Shown: positions 27,010 to 37,600, counted from the first letter of the stretch. The stretch: DNA of 64,000 nt from Persicobacter psychrovividus (GCF_036492425.1 NZ_AP025292.1:372001-436000), one strand, 5' to 3'. Numbers and translations are program-made. The notes: a model not told the origin generated them from the letters alone.

Positions 27010-27828
27010 TCAATTGTTTATTGGCTTGGTTTCCGATTCGAAATTTCGCAATTCAAGCTTTTGTCCATCAAACTCACCATATAAGCAATGTGAGATCCAT
27101 TCTCCTAAATTCAGGTAACGGCTGTTGTCGCTAACGCTCAGATTCATAGGTAAATGGCGATGTCCAAATAAATAATAATCATGGTGTTGCTGTTCTTCGA
27201 CGGCTTTGCAATAGGCATAAATCCATTCGTCGTCCCCTAAAAACTGCTCATCGAAGTCGGCATTTTGAGCCCTGCTTCCATGTGACCACCGCGTGGCAAT
27301 GCCAATGCCGAGGTTGGGATGCAGGCGTTCGAAGCACCACTGGCAGAAGGGGTTGGCAAAGATTTTTTTCAGAAACTTATACTTCTTATCGCCAGGCCCG
27401 AGCCCATCGCCATGGCCAAACATCAGTCGGGTGTTATTGATCGTGATGCTTATCGGCTGTTGCTTAATGACGGGTATCCCGAACTCTTTGGGGAAGAAAT
27501 CAAACATCCACATATCATGGTTGCCAGTAAGCATATAGACATGAATTCCGCGGTCTTTGAGGGCTGCAAGCTTTCCGAAGAATCGGTTGAAGCCACGCGG
27601 AACGACCGTTTTATATTCAAACCAGAAATCAAAGATATCGCCAAGAAACAGGATCGCATGCGCTTCTGCTTCAATATGATCGAGCCATCGCACAATTTTC
27701 CGTTCCCTGATCAGGCTTTGCTCGGCATTGGGTGCGCCAAGGTGAAAGTCCGAGGCAAAGAAGATTTTTTTCCCTTGCGGAAGTACTTTTAATTCGTTTA
27801 GATCCATATGTTCTGTGCCGGTACTCAA
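27010..27828 (-). CDS. lpxH: UDP-2,3-diacylglucosamine diphosphatase
   Basis: LpxH cleaves UDP-2,3-diacylglucosamine to lipid X in lipid A synthesis. It is a calcineurin-type metallophosphatase of 272 residues with the metal ligands in FFASDFHLG, FLGDIFDFWFEY, LTGNHDMWMF, FGHGDGLG and LFGHRHLP. The insertion after FGHGDGLG is the family's lipid-binding cap. A TATTTTTG element about 37 bases upstream on the minus strand could be its -10 region, but no -33 partner is visible. Confidence 0.92.
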   Translation of the reverse strand: MSTGTEHMDLNELKVLPQGKKIFFASDFHLGAPNAEQSLIRERKIVRWLDHIEAEAHAILFLGDIFDFWFEYKTVVPRGFNRFFGKLAALKDRGIHVYMLTGNHDMWMFDFFPKEFGIPVIKQQPISITINNTRLMFGHGDGLGPGDKKYKFLKKIFANPFCQWCFERLHPNLGIGIATRWSHGSRAQNADFDEQFLGDDEWIYAYCKAVEEQQHHDYYLFGHRHLPMNLSVSDNSRYLNLGEWISHCLYGEFDGQKLELRNFESETKPINN

Positions 27829-27871
27829 GTCAAAAAGGCCTGTTATTGCGGATTATTATTGGGGCAAAAAT

Positions 27872-27910
27872 AAAAAAATCAGACGAGTTTATCACCCATC
27901 TGATTTTTTA
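27872..27910. terminator. ftsH terminator
   Basis: The stem AAAAAAATCAGA / TCTGATTTTTTA spans a 15-base loop and has T-runs on both strands. It follows the ftsH stop on the minus strand. Confidence 0.8.
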
Positions 27911-27933
27911 AAACTGAATATTGTTGTTCAAGC

Positions 27934-29991
27934 TTATACTTCTGTATTCTCTTGAGAAGGTTTTTCAAGGTTGTCGCTATCATCAGCTACTGGTGGGATT
28001 TCCACAGTTTTGATGTCCTTGTCCATGAATTCCTTATAAGTGGTCTGCTTTTCAAAAGGACGCTTGCCGATCAGTCTTTCCAAATCGGACTGGAACAAAA
28101 TCTCTTTGTCTAACAGTTCCTGAGCAATCAGTTCAAGCTGATCGTTTTTGCTCATCAACAACTCTTTGGTACGTTGGTAAGCCCCTTCGATAATCTTACG
28201 AACTTCTTCGTCGATTTTCTCTGCTGTAGCTTCAGAATATGGTTTTGAAAATGCCATATCGTTGCCCTTGGAGTCGTAGAAGGAAACATTGCCCACTTCA
28301 GCATTCATCCCGTAAATCGAAACGATGGAGTAAGCCATTTTCGTTACACGCTCCAGATCACTTAATGCACCTGTGGAAATCTTGTTGAAGATCAAGTCTT
28401 CGGCAACACGGCCACCGAGCGCCATACACATTTCATCGATCAATTGCTCCGTCTGATACAAGAACTGCTCTTTTGGCAAATACTGCGCATAACCCAAAGC
28501 GGCAACACCACGAGGGACAATACTTACTTTTACCAATGGATCGGCATGCTCCAAAAACCAGCCTGCCACTGCATGGCCTGCTTCGTGGTAAGCCACAATT
28601 TTCTTCTCTTCAGGAGAGATAATCTTATTTTTCTTTTCAAGTCCTCCGATCACACGATCGACAGCATCCTGAAAATCTTGCATATCTACCGCTTCTTTGT
28701 CCCGGCGGGCAGCAATCAAAGCTGCTTCGTTGGTGACGTTGGCAATTTCCGCTCCAGCAAAGCCAGGGGTTTGCGCTGCCAGTTTCTTGGCATCAACATC
28801 TGGGGAAAGTCTCAGGTTGTTCAAGTGAACACTGAAGATGGCCTCACGGCCAACAATGTCTGGCTTGTCAATAGAAATCTGACGGTCGAAACGGCCTGGT
28901 CGAAGCAATGCGCTATCCAATACATCTGGGCGGTTGGTCGCCGCAAGGATAATTACCCCTGAGTCAGTACCAAAACCATCCATTTCTACCAATAAAGAGT
29001 TCAGCGTGTTTTCACGTTCATCGTTTGAACCAGGCATTTGCCCTTTTCCACGCATACGACCAATGGCATCGATCTCATCGATAAAGATGATACATGGCGC
29101 TTTGTCTTTGGCTTGTTTAAACAAATCACGTACACGGGCAGCACCCACACCAACGAACATCTCGACGAAATCAGAACCTGAAAGCGAGAAGAATGGTACG
29201 CCTGCCTCTCCAGCAACGGCTTTGGCCAACAATGTTTTACCTGTACCAGGAGGGCCTACAAGCAATGCACCTTTAGGAATTTTACCTCCGAGGCGGGTGA
29301 ATTTTGAAGGCTTTTTCAAAAATTCTACAACTTCCTGAACTTCCTCTTTGGCTTCATCGAGGCCGGCAACGTCTTTGAAAGTAATTTTGACCTTATTTTC
29401 TGCATCAAAAAGTTGTGCTTTGGATTTTCCGATATTGAAAATCTGACCGCCAGGTCCGCCACCGCCAGTCATGCGGCGCATCAGGAACCAAAAGGCCACA
29501 ATCATCAGGATCAGGAAGCCATAATTGAAAATAAAGGAAGTGAAATCAGATCGTTCTTCGACTTTATACCCGATTTTTTTGTAAGCGGGGTCGTTGCTTT
29601 GCAGGTTGTCTTCCATTGTGCCTAAATGCTCAATGAAGGAATCTCCTGAAACGATTTGAATTTTATAGTGTGGACCATCGTTGGTTTGGCCGCCGAAACC
29701 GACGCTGTTGCCATTTTGGTCCTCTTTGTAGGCTTTTTTCTCAAGCGCTTCTTTTCTCAGCGACACTTCGACGCTGTTGCGGTTTTGCACAACGACAATC
29801 TCTTTGATGTCACCAGCTTTCAACATCTCGTCAAAGCGATTAAGGGTAATGTCCTTGGTGTGATTCCCGTTACCGAACAGGCTGAAGCCAATCACCAATA
29901 ACAGCAAAGAAACAATCACCCACATTTGGTAATTATTTCTTGGTGGCGGTGTAGGAATCATCTTTCGCTTTTTCTGTGGATTCTCTGCCAT
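27934..29991 (-). CDS. ftsH: ATP-dependent zinc metalloprotease FtsH
   Basis: A membrane AAA+ protease of 685 residues. Two membrane helices (about residues 20-40 and 150-170) flank a periplasmic domain. The AAA module shows Walker A GPPGTGKT, Walker [12 protein letters not shown] and the [23 protein letters not shown]. The zinc site is HEAGH. The Gly-rich linker [21 protein letters not shown] is conserved in the family. It starts 194 bases after the rsfS stop on the same strand and may have its own promoter. Confidence 0.98.
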   Translation of the reverse strand: MAENPQKKRKMIPTPPPRNNYQMWVIVSLLLLVIGFSLFGNGNHTKDITLNRFDEMLKAGDIKEIVVVQNRNSVEVSLRKEALEKKAYKEDQNGNSVGFGGQTNDGPHYKIQIVSGDSFIEHLGTMEDNLQSNDPAYKKIGYKVEERSDFTSFIFNYGFLILMIVAFWFLMRRMTGGGGPGGQIFNIGKSKAQLFDAENKVKITFKDVAGLDEAKEEVQEVVEFLKKPSKFTRLGGKIPKGALLVGPPGTGKTLLAKAVAGEAGVPFFSLSGSDFVEMFVGVGAARVRDLFKQAKDKAPCIIFIDEIDAIGRMRGKGQMPGSNDERENTLNSLLVEMDGFGTDSGVIILAATNRPDVLDSALLRPGRFDRQISIDKPDIVGREAIFSVHLNNLRLSPDVDAKKLAAQTPGFAGAEIANVTNEAALIAARRDKEAVDMQDFQDAVDRVIGGLEKKNKIISPEEKKIVAYHEAGHAVAGWFLEHADPLVKVSIVPRGVAALGYAQYLPKEQFLYQTEQLIDEMCMALGGRVAEDLIFNKISTGALSDLERVTKMAYSIVSIYGMNAEVGNVSFYDSKGNDMAFSKPYSEATAEKIDEEVRKIIEGAYQRTKELLMSKNDQLELIAQELLDKEILFQSDLERLIGKRPFEKQTTYKEFMDKDIKTVEIPPVADDSDNLEKPSQENTEV

Positions 29992-30148
29992 TATAAATTA
30001 GTTTGTATAAAAAGTTACAGGTTTGAGGTTGTCGTTCAACTTTGATAAAGGTAAGATTTGCTTGTAGGATTATTGTCAACAAACGCAATAATTTATTACA
30101 ATTATCTTAAAGTAGTTGTACTTTTCTGACCTTATTATTATCGAAGAG

Positions 30149-30180
30149 TTTTGGGGAAAGGTTTGAATTTCCCCCCAAAA
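30149..30180 (-). terminator. Possible rsfS terminator
   Basis: An imperfect inverted repeat TTTTGGGGAAA / TTTCCCCCCAAAA lies just after the rsfS stop. The T-run on the minus strand is poor, so this is tentative. Confidence 0.35.
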
Positions 30181-30185
30181 ACTAA

Positions 30186-30554
30186 TTATTCCTCGATGCG
30201 GGTGATTTTAGCATCCCCCCACATATTTTCCAAATTGTAGAATTCTCTTTTATCCTGCTTGAAAACGTGCACTACGACGTCCACATAATCAATCAGCACC
30301 CATTCACGGTTATCCATTCCCTCGCGATGCCAAGGATTGGTTTTGCATTGTTTAAAAACCTCTTCATCAACGCCACGAGCAATAGATTCCACTTGTGTAT
30401 CTGAATTACCAGTTGCAACCACAAAGAAATCTGCCACAGCATTTCCCACCTTGCGAAGGTCCATCACTACGACATTACTTGCTTTTTTGTCCAACATCCC
30501 CATTACAACCATTTGACTTAGTTCTTCTGAGGTCAAGTTATTTTTTTCTTCCAT
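30186..30554 (-). CDS. rsfS: Ribosome silencing factor RsfS
   Basis: RsfS binds ribosomal protein L14 and blocks subunit joining in starvation. From the ATG at 30554 (MEEKNNLTSEELSQMVV) it is 122 residues, the family length; the frame runs on to 30614, but that part would overlap the divergent birA start. Signatures are VVVMDLRKVGNAVADFFVVATGNSDTQVESIA and WHREGMDNREWVLIDYVDVVVHVF. The two genes diverge across only about 50 bases. Confidence 0.93.
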   Translation of the reverse strand: MEEKNNLTSEELSQMVVMGMLDKKASNVVVMDLRKVGNAVADFFVVATGNSDTQVESIARGVDEEVFKQCKTNPWHREGMDNREWVLIDYVDVVVHVFKQDKREFYNLENMWGDAKITRIEE

Positions 30555-30607
30555 TCGATGTATATAAATTAGCGAGGTAATATAAGTATAATTCACACCG
30601 CAAAAAA

Positions 30608-31369
30608 TTGGCAAAAAAATTTAGAATCGGAAAAGAAATTACTTTTCTGCCAACATGTCAGTCCACGAACAGCTATGCAATGAATTTTGCACTAAAAGGT
30701 GACATTAATAATGGCACTGTCATAGTGGCTGAAGACCAAACGGCTGGCCGGGGGCAGCGAGGAAACCACTGGGAATCCGAGCCTGGAAAGAACCTTACCT
30801 TCTCGGCGGCAGTGCAATTGCCTTTCGTGCACCTGAGTGAGCAGTTCTATATCAGTATGGTTGTGGCACTGAGTATTTACGAAGTACTGGAGCAATATAT
30901 CCCGTCAGATTTATTAAAGCTTAAATGGCCAAACGATATTTTGGTAGGAGAGCAGAAAATCTGTGGGATTTTGATAGAGAATGTGATTCGCGCTGGGAAA
31001 ATTGACTGGTGTGTGATTGGTGTAGGGCTGAACGTCAATCAAATGAGTTTTCAGCTTGATCGGGCAATTTCCCTCGGGATGTGTTGCGGTCAGCTTTTTG
31101 ACAAACGTGAGATTTTGCAGCTGATTGTTCAATCAATGAGTGAAAGATTTCATAACTTAGCAGAAGGACATCAGGAAAAAATCAAAGAAGCCTATTTAAA
31201 CGCCCTTTATGGTTATCAGCAAGTTCATGATTTTGAGGAAGCTGATGGTACAAGAATTAAGGGGCGGATCATCGGGGTGGAAGACCAGGGACCACTGCTT
31301 GTTGAATCAGCACTTGGTCAAAAAAGTTATCAGTTCAAAGAAATAAAGTTTGTTGCTTTAGACTATTGA
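30608..31369 (+). CDS. birA: Biotin-[acetyl-CoA-carboxylase] ligase
   Basis: BirA activates biotin and attaches it to the carrier protein of acetyl-CoA carboxylase. It is a 253-residue single catalytic domain with no N-terminal repressor domain. Motifs are TCQSTNSYA, the biotin loop GRGQRGNHWESEPGKNL, KWPNDILV and KICGILIE. The apparent start is TTG at 30608: the codons upstream reach a stop without an ATG, and the next ATG (residue 24) would cut away conserved sequence. A TTG start may lower expression. Confidence 0.93.
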   Translation: MAKKFRIGKEITFLPTCQSTNSYAMNFALKGDINNGTVIVAEDQTAGRGQRGNHWESEPGKNLTFSAAVQLPFVHLSEQFYISMVVALSIYEVLEQYIPSDLLKLKWPNDILVGEQKICGILIENVIRAGKIDWCVIGVGLNVNQMSFQLDRAISLGMCCGQLFDKREILQLIVQSMSERFHNLAEGHQEKIKEAYLNALYGYQQVHDFEEADGTRIKGRIIGVEDQGPLLVESALGQKSYQFKEIKFVALDY

Positions 31370-31431
31370 CTTTAACAGTGATTTATGATGTCAAATAAAA
31401 ATTAACTATCAATAACTATATTTTTGAAACA

Positions 31432-32739
31432 ATGATTGAATCAGGTCTTAAATACAAAGTAAAAGACATTTCCCTCGCAGATTGGGGACGTAAAGAGATT
31501 ACGCTTGCGGAAGCTGAAATGCCAGGGTTGATGTCGCTTCGTGAGGAGTACGGTAAAGACCAGCCATTGAAAGGATCACGTATTGCAGGTTGTCTTCACA
31601 TGACGATCCAAACGGCAGTATTGATCGAAACCTTGGTGGCTTTAGGGGCAGAGGTAACTTGGTCGTCATGTAATATTTTTTCAACGCAAGATCACGCCGC
31701 CGCAGCGATTGCAGCAGCTGGTATCCCTGTTTATGCCTGGAAAGGAATGAACGATGAGGAGTTCGACTGGTGTATTGAGCAAACTTTGACAGCCTTTGAA
31801 GGTGGCAAGCCGTTGAATTTGATTTTGGATGATGGAGGGGATTTGACCAATATGGTTTTTGATCGTTTCCCTGAATTCGTAAAAGATATTCGTGGTTTAT
31901 CAGAAGAGACAACAACAGGTGTTCACCGCCTTTATGAGCGTGAGCGCATGGGTACATTGGTGATGCCTGCGATTAATGTGAATGATTCGGTAACGAAATC
32001 AAAATTTGATAACAAGTATGGTTGTCGTGAGTCGTTGGTGGATGGTATCCGCCGTGCAACTGATGTAATGATTGCTGGAAAAGTAGCCGTAGTTGCTGGT
32101 TTTGGTGATGTAGGTAAAGGTTCTGCAGAATCTTTGCGAGCAGCAGGTGCGCGTGTAATTGTTACTGAAATTGACCCAATCTGTGCATTGCAGGCCGCGA
32201 TGGAAGGTTTCGAGGTGAAGAAAATGGACAATGCCGTAGGAGAAGCCGACATCGTTGTAACAACTACAGGTAATAAGGATATCGTGGTTGGTCGTCATTT
32301 CGAAGCGATGAAAGACAAAACGATCGTTTGTAACATTGGTCATTTCGATAATGAGATCGACATGGCTTGGTTGAACGGCAAATATGGTGATACCAAAGAT
32401 ACGATTAAGGATCAGGTGGATATGTACACTGTAAATGGCAAAAATATTATTATTCTTGCTGAAGGTCGTTTGGTGAATTTGGGTTGTGCAACTGGGCACC
32501 CATCTTTTGTAATGTCTAACTCATTCACTAACCAGACATTGGCTCAGATCGAGTTGTGGACCAATGGTGACGCCTATGAAAACAAAGTTTATACCTTGCC
32601 TAAGCATCTGGACGAAAAAGTAGCACGCTTGCACTTGGCTAAAATCGGTGTGGAGTTGGATACACTTTCAGAAGATCAGGCTTCTTATATTGGTGTAACT
32701 GTTGAAGGCCCATTCAAGCCAGAATATTATAGATATTAA
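31432..32739 (+). CDS. ahcY: Adenosylhomocysteinase
   Basis: AhcY hydrolyses S-adenosylhomocysteine to adenosine and homocysteine, relieving product inhibition of methyltransferases. 435 residues; motifs [26 protein letters not shown], the catalytic region [10 protein letters not shown], the NAD-binding [18 protein letters not shown] and the C-terminal PFKPEYYRY. The window encodes several SAM-dependent methyltransferases (mnmD, rsmG) that would produce its substrate. The codon use suggests strong expression. Confidence 0.98.
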   Translation: MIESGLKYKVKDISLADWGRKEITLAEAEMPGLMSLREEYGKDQPLKGSRIAGCLHMTIQTAVLIETLVALGAEVTWSSCNIFSTQDHAAAAIAAAGIPVYAWKGMNDEEFDWCIEQTLTAFEGGKPLNLILDDGGDLTNMVFDRFPEFVKDIRGLSEETTTGVHRLYERERMGTLVMPAINVNDSVTKSKFDNKYGCRESLVDGIRRATDVMIAGKVAVVAGFGDVGKGSAESLRAAGARVIVTEIDPICALQAAMEGFEVKKMDNAVGEADIVVTTTGNKDIVVGRHFEAMKDKTIVCNIGHFDNEIDMAWLNGKYGDTKDTIKDQVDMYTVNGKNIIILAEGRLVNLGCATGHPSFVMSNSFTNQTLAQIELWTNGDAYENKVYTLPKHLDEKVARLHLAKIGVELDTLSEDQASYIGVTVEGPFKPEYYRY

Positions 32740-33090
32740 TACAAGTAGCGATCCAGCAGGATTGTGAAGGTTGTAAAAAAGAGCTCCAAATCGGGGCTCT
32801 TTTTTTATTTTTATAAGGATTTATATAAACTCTATAAGTTGGGGAATAGTTATAACTAAAATTTATATAATTAAAATAGCGGATTTCATCCATTAATCGC
32901 TCATTTCGTGTATGAATACACACCTACATGAATATTAATGGAAATAATTGAAATGTTTTTCCGTATACTTGCTCAAGTAATGAATGCGCGAGTTTCAAAG
33001 AATAATTTGGATTTAACCCATGTTGTTCACTTTTAAATTCAGCAGATGAAACGAGATCGTTTATTTGTGAGTATTCGAAAGCAAAATTAT
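32740..33090. other. Intergenic between ahcY and mltF-like gene
   Basis: It contains the ahcY terminator (32775-32808) and then very AT-rich sequence with no gene seen. The mltF-like promoter should be here; no clean TAnnTTTG was found. Confidence 0.4.
32775..32808 (+). terminator. ahcY terminator
   Basis: The stem AAAAAGAGCTCC / GGGGCTCTTTTT (one G-T pair) is followed by a T-run, about 35 bases after the ahcY stop. Confidence 0.85.
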
Positions 33091-34584
33091 ATGAATATTG
33101 CCCATTACATCAATAGTTCTTTTAATCGCGGTGCCCGATTTCTTTACGCAGCAGTAATGCTGAGTTTGATTCCTACGGCTTGTCGGCAGACGTCCACCAA
33201 CACGATCAAGGCAGAAGTGCTCGAACATCAGTTGGTAACGCATACTCCGATGGTGGAAATCGATCTGAAAGAGATCAAAGACCGAGGATACCTGACGGCA
33301 ATTCTTTATGGGAACCGTTCAAGTTACTACCTGTATAAAGGAACACCACGAGGTTATGAGTATGAATTGTTACAGAGCCTTTCCAAATCCCTTGATGTGG
33401 ACCTGAAGGTGAAAATGACAGATTCATTTGCTTCGGCAATGAAATTGCTGAACGCAGGAGAAGGAGATGTCATTGCTCATAATCTTTCCCAGACCAACCG
33501 TCGCAAACTTCTGGTTAATTTTACAGATGCCCTGCGTGAAGAAGCACCTGCTTTGGTGCAGCGTAAAGTGGGTAGAAAAAATCCTGTGAGTCCAGAGCAG
33601 CCTACCGAATTTTTGGTGAAGCGAGTGGAGCTGGCCAACAAAACGGTTTATGTGGCAAAAAATACTGTTTATGCGAATATGCTGCATCGGTTGTCGCTGA
33701 TCTGTAAAGCTCCTGTGGATGTTCAGGTCGTGGATAAGTCTACTGATGAACTGATCCGCGAGGTTGCCGAGGGGTTAATCGATTATACCATTGCAGATCA
33801 ATATATCGCCAATTCCAAAGCCGTTTATTTTGGTAATTTGGATACGGAGATGGCGATTGATGAAGCACAACCTTTATCCTGGGCGGTGCGAAAAAATTCC
33901 CCTGAGCTATTGGCCGCTACCAACGACTGGCTGACGCAAATCAAACGTACCTTCCGTTTCAATGGTATTTATAATCGGTACTTCATGGATGAGAAACGCC
34001 TGAAGTTGCGTAATGATTCGGAGTTCTCATCACTGAATGGTGCCCGCCTGAGCCCTTATGACGAACTGATTCGTGAAGGGGCGGAAAATATCCGATGGGA
34101 TTGGCGCCTGCTGGCAGCTCAGATTTATCAGGAGTCGCTCTTTAACCCACATGCAAAATCGTGGATGGGTGCCGAAGGGCTGATGCAGGTCATGCCAAAT
34201 ACGGCCAAATTCTTTGGGAAGGATTCAGAAAAACTTTATGATCCTCACCATAATATTGAAGCGGGAACAGAATACCTGAATTGGCTTAATAAATTTTGGG
34301 CAAAACGGGTAGAGAATCCTGAAGAGCGAATTAAGTTTATTCTGGCAAGTTATAATGCTGGGCAGGGCCATGTTTTGGATGCGCAGCGATTAGCAGAGAA
34401 ATATGGTAAGGATACCAAAACATGGGATGATAATGTGGAGGTTTTCATGCTGAAGAAGTCTGAAGCGGAATACTACAAAGACCCTGTGGTGAAGTCGGGT
34501 TATTGCCGAGGTCGTGAGCCTGTTGCTTATGTGAAGAATATCATGAGCCGTTATGAATCTTACCAGCAGTTAATTCCAAGCTAA
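33091..34584 (+). CDS. MltF-like lytic transglycosylase, lipoprotein
   Basis: From the start at 33091 the protein is 497 residues. The hydrophobic N-terminus ends in a lipobox (Ile-Pro-Thr-Ala-Cys), indicating a lipoprotein. The first domain (about 60-290) resembles the solute-binding family 3 fold (GYEYELLQSLSKSLDV, GEGDVIAHNLSQTNRR); the second (about 320-470) is an SLT lysozyme-like domain with the catalytic Glu in YQESLFNPHA and the motif GAEGLMQVMPNTAKFFG. This is the domain order of MltF, which cleaves peptidoglycan. The frame begins at 33046, but 33091 gives a better signal sequence. Confidence 0.88.
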   Translation: MNIAHYINSSFNRGARFLYAAVMLSLIPTACRQTSTNTIKAEVLEHQLVTHTPMVEIDLKEIKDRGYLTAILYGNRSSYYLYKGTPRGYEYELLQSLSKSLDVDLKVKMTDSFASAMKLLNAGEGDVIAHNLSQTNRRKLLVNFTDALREEAPALVQRKVGRKNPVSPEQPTEFLVKRVELANKTVYVAKNTVYANMLHRLSLICKAPVDVQVVDKSTDELIREVAEGLIDYTIADQYIANSKAVYFGNLDTEMAIDEAQPLSWAVRKNSPELLAATNDWLTQIKRTFRFNGIYNRYFMDEKRLKLRNDSEFSSLNGARLSPYDELIREGAENIRWDWRLLAAQIYQESLFNPHAKSWMGAEGLMQVMPNTAKFFGKDSEKLYDPHHNIEAGTEYLNWLNKFWAKRVENPEERIKFILASYNAGQGHVLDAQRLAEKYGKDTKTWDDNVEVFMLKKSEAEYYKDPVVKSGYCRGREPVAYVKNIMSRYESYQQLIPS

Positions 34585-34600
34585 AAATATAATCCTTATA

Positions 34601-34638
34601 AAAAATAAGGCACCTGTTGATTCAGGTGCCTTATTTTT
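34601..34638. terminator. Bidirectional terminator
   Basis: A perfect 16-bp stem AAAAATAAGGCACCTG and its complement around a 6-base loop, with A/T flanks on both sides. It separates the convergent transglycosylase and CrtI-family genes. Confidence 0.9.
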
Positions 34639-36102
34639 TTATTCAGACATAAATTCATGAGCTAATTTCCCACTGAGAATGGAGAGTGGAATGCCGCCTC
34701 CAGGGTGGACGCTCCCTCCGCAGAAATAGAGGTTTTTTATTTTGGAAGAATAGTTTGCATGGCGGAGGAAAGCCGAGAACTTATTGTTGGAGCTGTTGCC
34801 ATAAAGCGCTCCTCCAAAGCTGCTTGTCCGCGCTTCAATCCGCCTTGGATCCAGGTAATCTTCTTCTACAATATGAGGGCGGATATCGGTCTGTAATAAA
34901 CGACTGAGCTTATCGATAATGTTATTTCGGGCTTCATAAATCAACTGATTCCAATCTTGTCCTTCGTTGTGTGGGACATTAATCATCGTGAACCAGTTTT
35001 CACTTCCAATTGGGGCGTCTCCAGGGGTGTATTTTGAACTGATATTGACATAGATGGTCGGATCAGCATAGGTTTTTTTCTGATGGAAGATATGGTTGAA
35101 CTCTTCTTTATAGTTTTTGCTGAAGAAAATATTGTGCACATCGAGCTCCTCAAAACTGCGATTTATTCCCCAATAGAAGATTAATGCAGAGCTTGATTTT
35201 GGCTGCTTCAGTAATCGCTCAGGAGCTGGAATTTGAGGGAGCAACTTTTGGTAGGTGTTCACCACATCCATATTGCTAATCACCTGATCAAAAAAATGCC
35301 TTTCATCATTACTGACAATACCAATGGCTTTTTTCTGCTGAACAATGATTTGAGTGACCTTTTGCTTAAAGTGAAAATGCACGCCCTTGCGTTGGGCAAG
35401 TTCAAATAACGATTGTGTGATGGAAATCATTCCCCCTTTTGGCGCATAAGCCCCTAAATGGTACTCCAGGTGTGGAATAATATTCATGGTTGCAGGAGTT
35501 TGATAAGGGTCGGAACCATTATAAGTGGCATAACGGTCAAAAAGCTGTACGAGTGCAGGGTGTTTATACAATGCAATATTGGCCTCATGCATGGTTTTCA
35601 GGAAGTTCAGCTTATGCATATTGGGGTAGGCGCAAAGGGCTTTCTTACTTAAAAATGTGCTTGCCCGATGGATACTTTTATACATGAACAGGTCGGCGAG
35701 CAAGTCATAAAGCTGAGCACTTTTGGCGAGTCCTTTCAATAGCCGGTCAGAAGGGATGTGGAGTTTGTCCGTAATTTCTTTGCCGAAAGCCTGTGGGTCA
35801 GCAAAGGCGGTAAGCTGAAGGCCATCTTCATAGAAGTATCGGCAGAGCTTCTCGAGGCGGTCATATTGGAAGTGGTCTGAGGGTTTTTCCCCCGCTAATT
35901 TAAAGAGGTCATCCACCAGTTCAGGAAGTGTAAAGAGCGAGGGGCCGGCATCGAACCGGTAGTTGCCAAGCCTAATTTCCGAAAGTTTACCACCAGGATA
36001 ATCATTGCTTTCATACACATGAACGTCGTTGCCGTCAATAGCTGAGCGAATGGCAACAGAAAGTCCTGCGATTCCTGCGCCGATGATGCCTACTTTTTTC
36101 AT
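34639..36102 (-). CDS. Phytoene desaturase family protein (CrtI/CrtD-like)
   Basis: A flavoprotein of 487 residues: GIIGAGIAGLSVAIRSA (FAD site), YESNDYPGGKLSEIRLGNYRFDAGPSLFTLPEL near the start and FCGGSVHPGGGIPLSILSGKL at the end, the CrtI hallmark. Bacteroidota carotenoid pathways carry CrtI and a related CrtD (hydroxy-carotenoid 3,4-desaturase); sequence reading alone does not separate them. No phytoene synthase, lycopene cyclase or hydroxylase is adjacent, so the rest of the pathway must lie elsewhere. Confidence 0.88.
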   Translation of the reverse strand: MKKVGIIGAGIAGLSVAIRSAIDGNDVHVYESNDYPGGKLSEIRLGNYRFDAGPSLFTLPELVDDLFKLAGEKPSDHFQYDRLEKLCRYFYEDGLQLTAFADPQAFGKEITDKLHIPSDRLLKGLAKSAQLYDLLADLFMYKSIHRASTFLSKKALCAYPNMHKLNFLKTMHEANIALYKHPALVQLFDRYATYNGSDPYQTPATMNIIPHLEYHLGAYAPKGGMISITQSLFELAQRKGVHFHFKQKVTQIIVQQKKAIGIVSNDERHFFDQVISNMDVVNTYQKLLPQIPAPERLLKQPKSSSALIFYWGINRSFEELDVHNIFFSKNYKEEFNHIFHQKKTYADPTIYVNISSKYTPGDAPIGSENWFTMINVPHNEGQDWNQLIYEARNNIIDKLSRLLQTDIRPHIVEEDYLDPRRIEARTSSFGGALYGNSSNNKFSAFLRHANYSSKIKNLYFCGGSVHPGGGIPLSILSGKLAHEFMSE

Positions 36103-36180
36103 AAGATGGTTGATGGGTGAGGTAGAATATAAAAAAAACTGCTCAGTTTAACACGAAGCAGTTTCCTTTATTTTTTAGTA

Positions 36181-36909
36181 TCAGAACCAATGCAGCCAAT
36201 ATTCATTGGCAAAATAACCTACCAGCAGTAAGCTATTGTGGAGGCAGTGGAACAATATGGAGTATCGGATGCCGAACTTCAAGCGTACAAAACCCAGGAA
36301 GTAACCAGCGACAAGCTGTGGTAATACCATCAGTGGAATGGCCCATATTGGGATGTCCACGGCAATGAAATTCACCATATGTGCCAAGCCAAAGGAAATC
36401 ACGGAGAACCAGAAAATCGCATTGCCATGCTTTTCCCATAATTGGTTTCGACGAACCCGGAAGTCAGAAAAATACAGGTAAAGGCCCACAGCAAATGCAC
36501 CAATGATCACAAAGGAATAAGGCTTTGGGATGGACTGATACATGATGCCACTCATGAAGGTTACCCAGAGAATGAGAGAAGCATCCGCCCATTTAGGTCT
36601 TAAAAATAAGCGAAAGGCAACCTCCTCAAGGGTTGGCTGAATAAGGCCGGCAAATAAAAACACCAACAGCAGTGGATAGGTGTGTAACAGTTGCTCAATG
36701 GCATGTTTGTCCAAATTGGAGATCGCCCCACTGCTTTCCAGTAAGGAGATGATGCCCATCACCACGACCATCGGGATCCACATCAGTAGATAGGTGCGCA
36801 ATGTGGCGGTGACTTTTGCCTGTGCGGGGGCTTCCACCTCTTGAACCGCACGGGGTTCTTTCCAGAAATTCAGCAGGCTGAAATCTTTCGATTGTTGAAC
36901 CTGATCCAT
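36181..36909 (-). CDS. CPBP-family intramembrane protease homologue
   Basis: An integral membrane protein of 242 residues with about six helices. The CPBP (Abi/CAAX) catalytic motifs are present: EEVAFRLFLRP (Glu-Glu-x3-Arg), GLAHMVNF and FHCLHNSLL. Family roles include protein maturation and bacteriocin immunity; the target cannot be told. It starts one base from the rsmG stop, so it is very likely co-transcribed. Confidence 0.85.
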   Translation of the reverse strand: MDQVQQSKDFSLLNFWKEPRAVQEVEAPAQAKVTATLRTYLLMWIPMVVVMGIISLLESSGAISNLDKHAIEQLLHTYPLLLVFLFAGLIQPTLEEVAFRLFLRPKWADASLILWVTFMSGIMYQSIPKPYSFVIIGAFAVGLYLYFSDFRVRRNQLWEKHGNAIFWFSVISFGLAHMVNFIAVDIPIWAIPLMVLPQLVAGYFLGFVRLKFGIRYSILFHCLHNSLLLVGYFANEYWLHWF

Positions 36910-36910
36910 T

Positions 36911-37546
36911 TTATTCTACTTCGATGTAAATAACTTTTTTTGTTTCAAAGAAGGCTTCGCTGAAGAAATCGGGGATTTGATATTCATCGTACGGACGTCC
37001 AAGTTCCTTCATCTCCTCTGTCAGGTCTCCACCTTTAAGGTAAAGAATACCATTGAAAAGGGTATGCTTGGATTCCTCTTTAAAGTGGGTTCTGATCCAG
37101 TTAAAGAATGGCTTGATGCGTGTTACCGCACGGGAAACAACGAAGTCGTATTTGGTTTTTACCTTTTCAGCACGAACCTGCTCCGCCTTCACATTGGTTA
37201 GGCCGAGTGCTTTGGCAACATTCTGAACCACGGTGATTTTCTTTCCGATAGAATCGATCAGGTGAAAATTAGCCTCAGGGAACATAATGGCCAATGGAAT
37301 ACCGGGAAATCCTCCTCCTGTACCAACATCGAGCACGTCTGCGCCGGGGCGAAATGCCATTACTTTGGCAATCGCTAAAGAGTGCAATACGTGACGAACA
37401 TAAAGCTCTTCAATGTCTTTGCGCGAAATAACGTTGATCTGAGCATTCCACTCGTAATAAAGGTCTTTCAGTTGTGTGAACTGTTCCTTTTGTTTCTCTG
37501 TAAGGTCAGGGAAATATTTGAAGATGATATCGACAGTGTGTTCCAT
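36911..37546 (-). CDS. rsmG: 16S rRNA (guanine-527-N7) methyltransferase
   Basis: RsmG methylates G527 in the decoding region of 16S rRNA. The 211 residues include LYVRHVLHSLAIAK, the SAM site VLDVGTGGGFPGIPLAI and VVSRAVTRIKPFFNW. Transcription is predicted from a promoter at 37601-37632 (minus strand), followed at once by a hairpin with a T-run that ends 17 bases before the ATG. This may make expression conditional. The CPBP gene follows directly. Confidence 0.95.
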   Translation of the reverse strand: MEHTVDIIFKYFPDLTEKQKEQFTQLKDLYYEWNAQINVISRKDIEELYVRHVLHSLAIAKVMAFRPGADVLDVGTGGGFPGIPLAIMFPEANFHLIDSIGKKITVVQNVAKALGLTNVKAEQVRAEKVKTKYDFVVSRAVTRIKPFFNWIRTHFKEESKHTLFNGILYLKGGDLTEEMKELGRPYDEYQIPDFFSEAFFETKKVIYIEVE

Positions 37547-37562
37547 ACAATATTGAAATAAA

Positions 37563-37585
37563 AAGGAGAGTATTAAACTCTCCTT
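37563..37585 (-). terminator. Terminator-like hairpin in front of rsmG
   Basis: On the minus strand, AAGGAGAGT / ACTCTCCTT (9 bp) closes a 5-base loop and is followed by TTTATTT. It either ends the sigma factor transcript (109 bases after its stop) or acts as an attenuator in the rsmG leader, because a promoter match lies between the two. Confidence 0.7.
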
Positions 37586-37600
37586 GGGGTCATATTTTCA

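Noticed and set aside
31419-31426. TATTTTTG just before ahcY as a promoter
   Set aside because: It ends only 5 bases before the ATG and has no TTTG at the right spacing; a leaderless start cannot be excluded but is unsupported.
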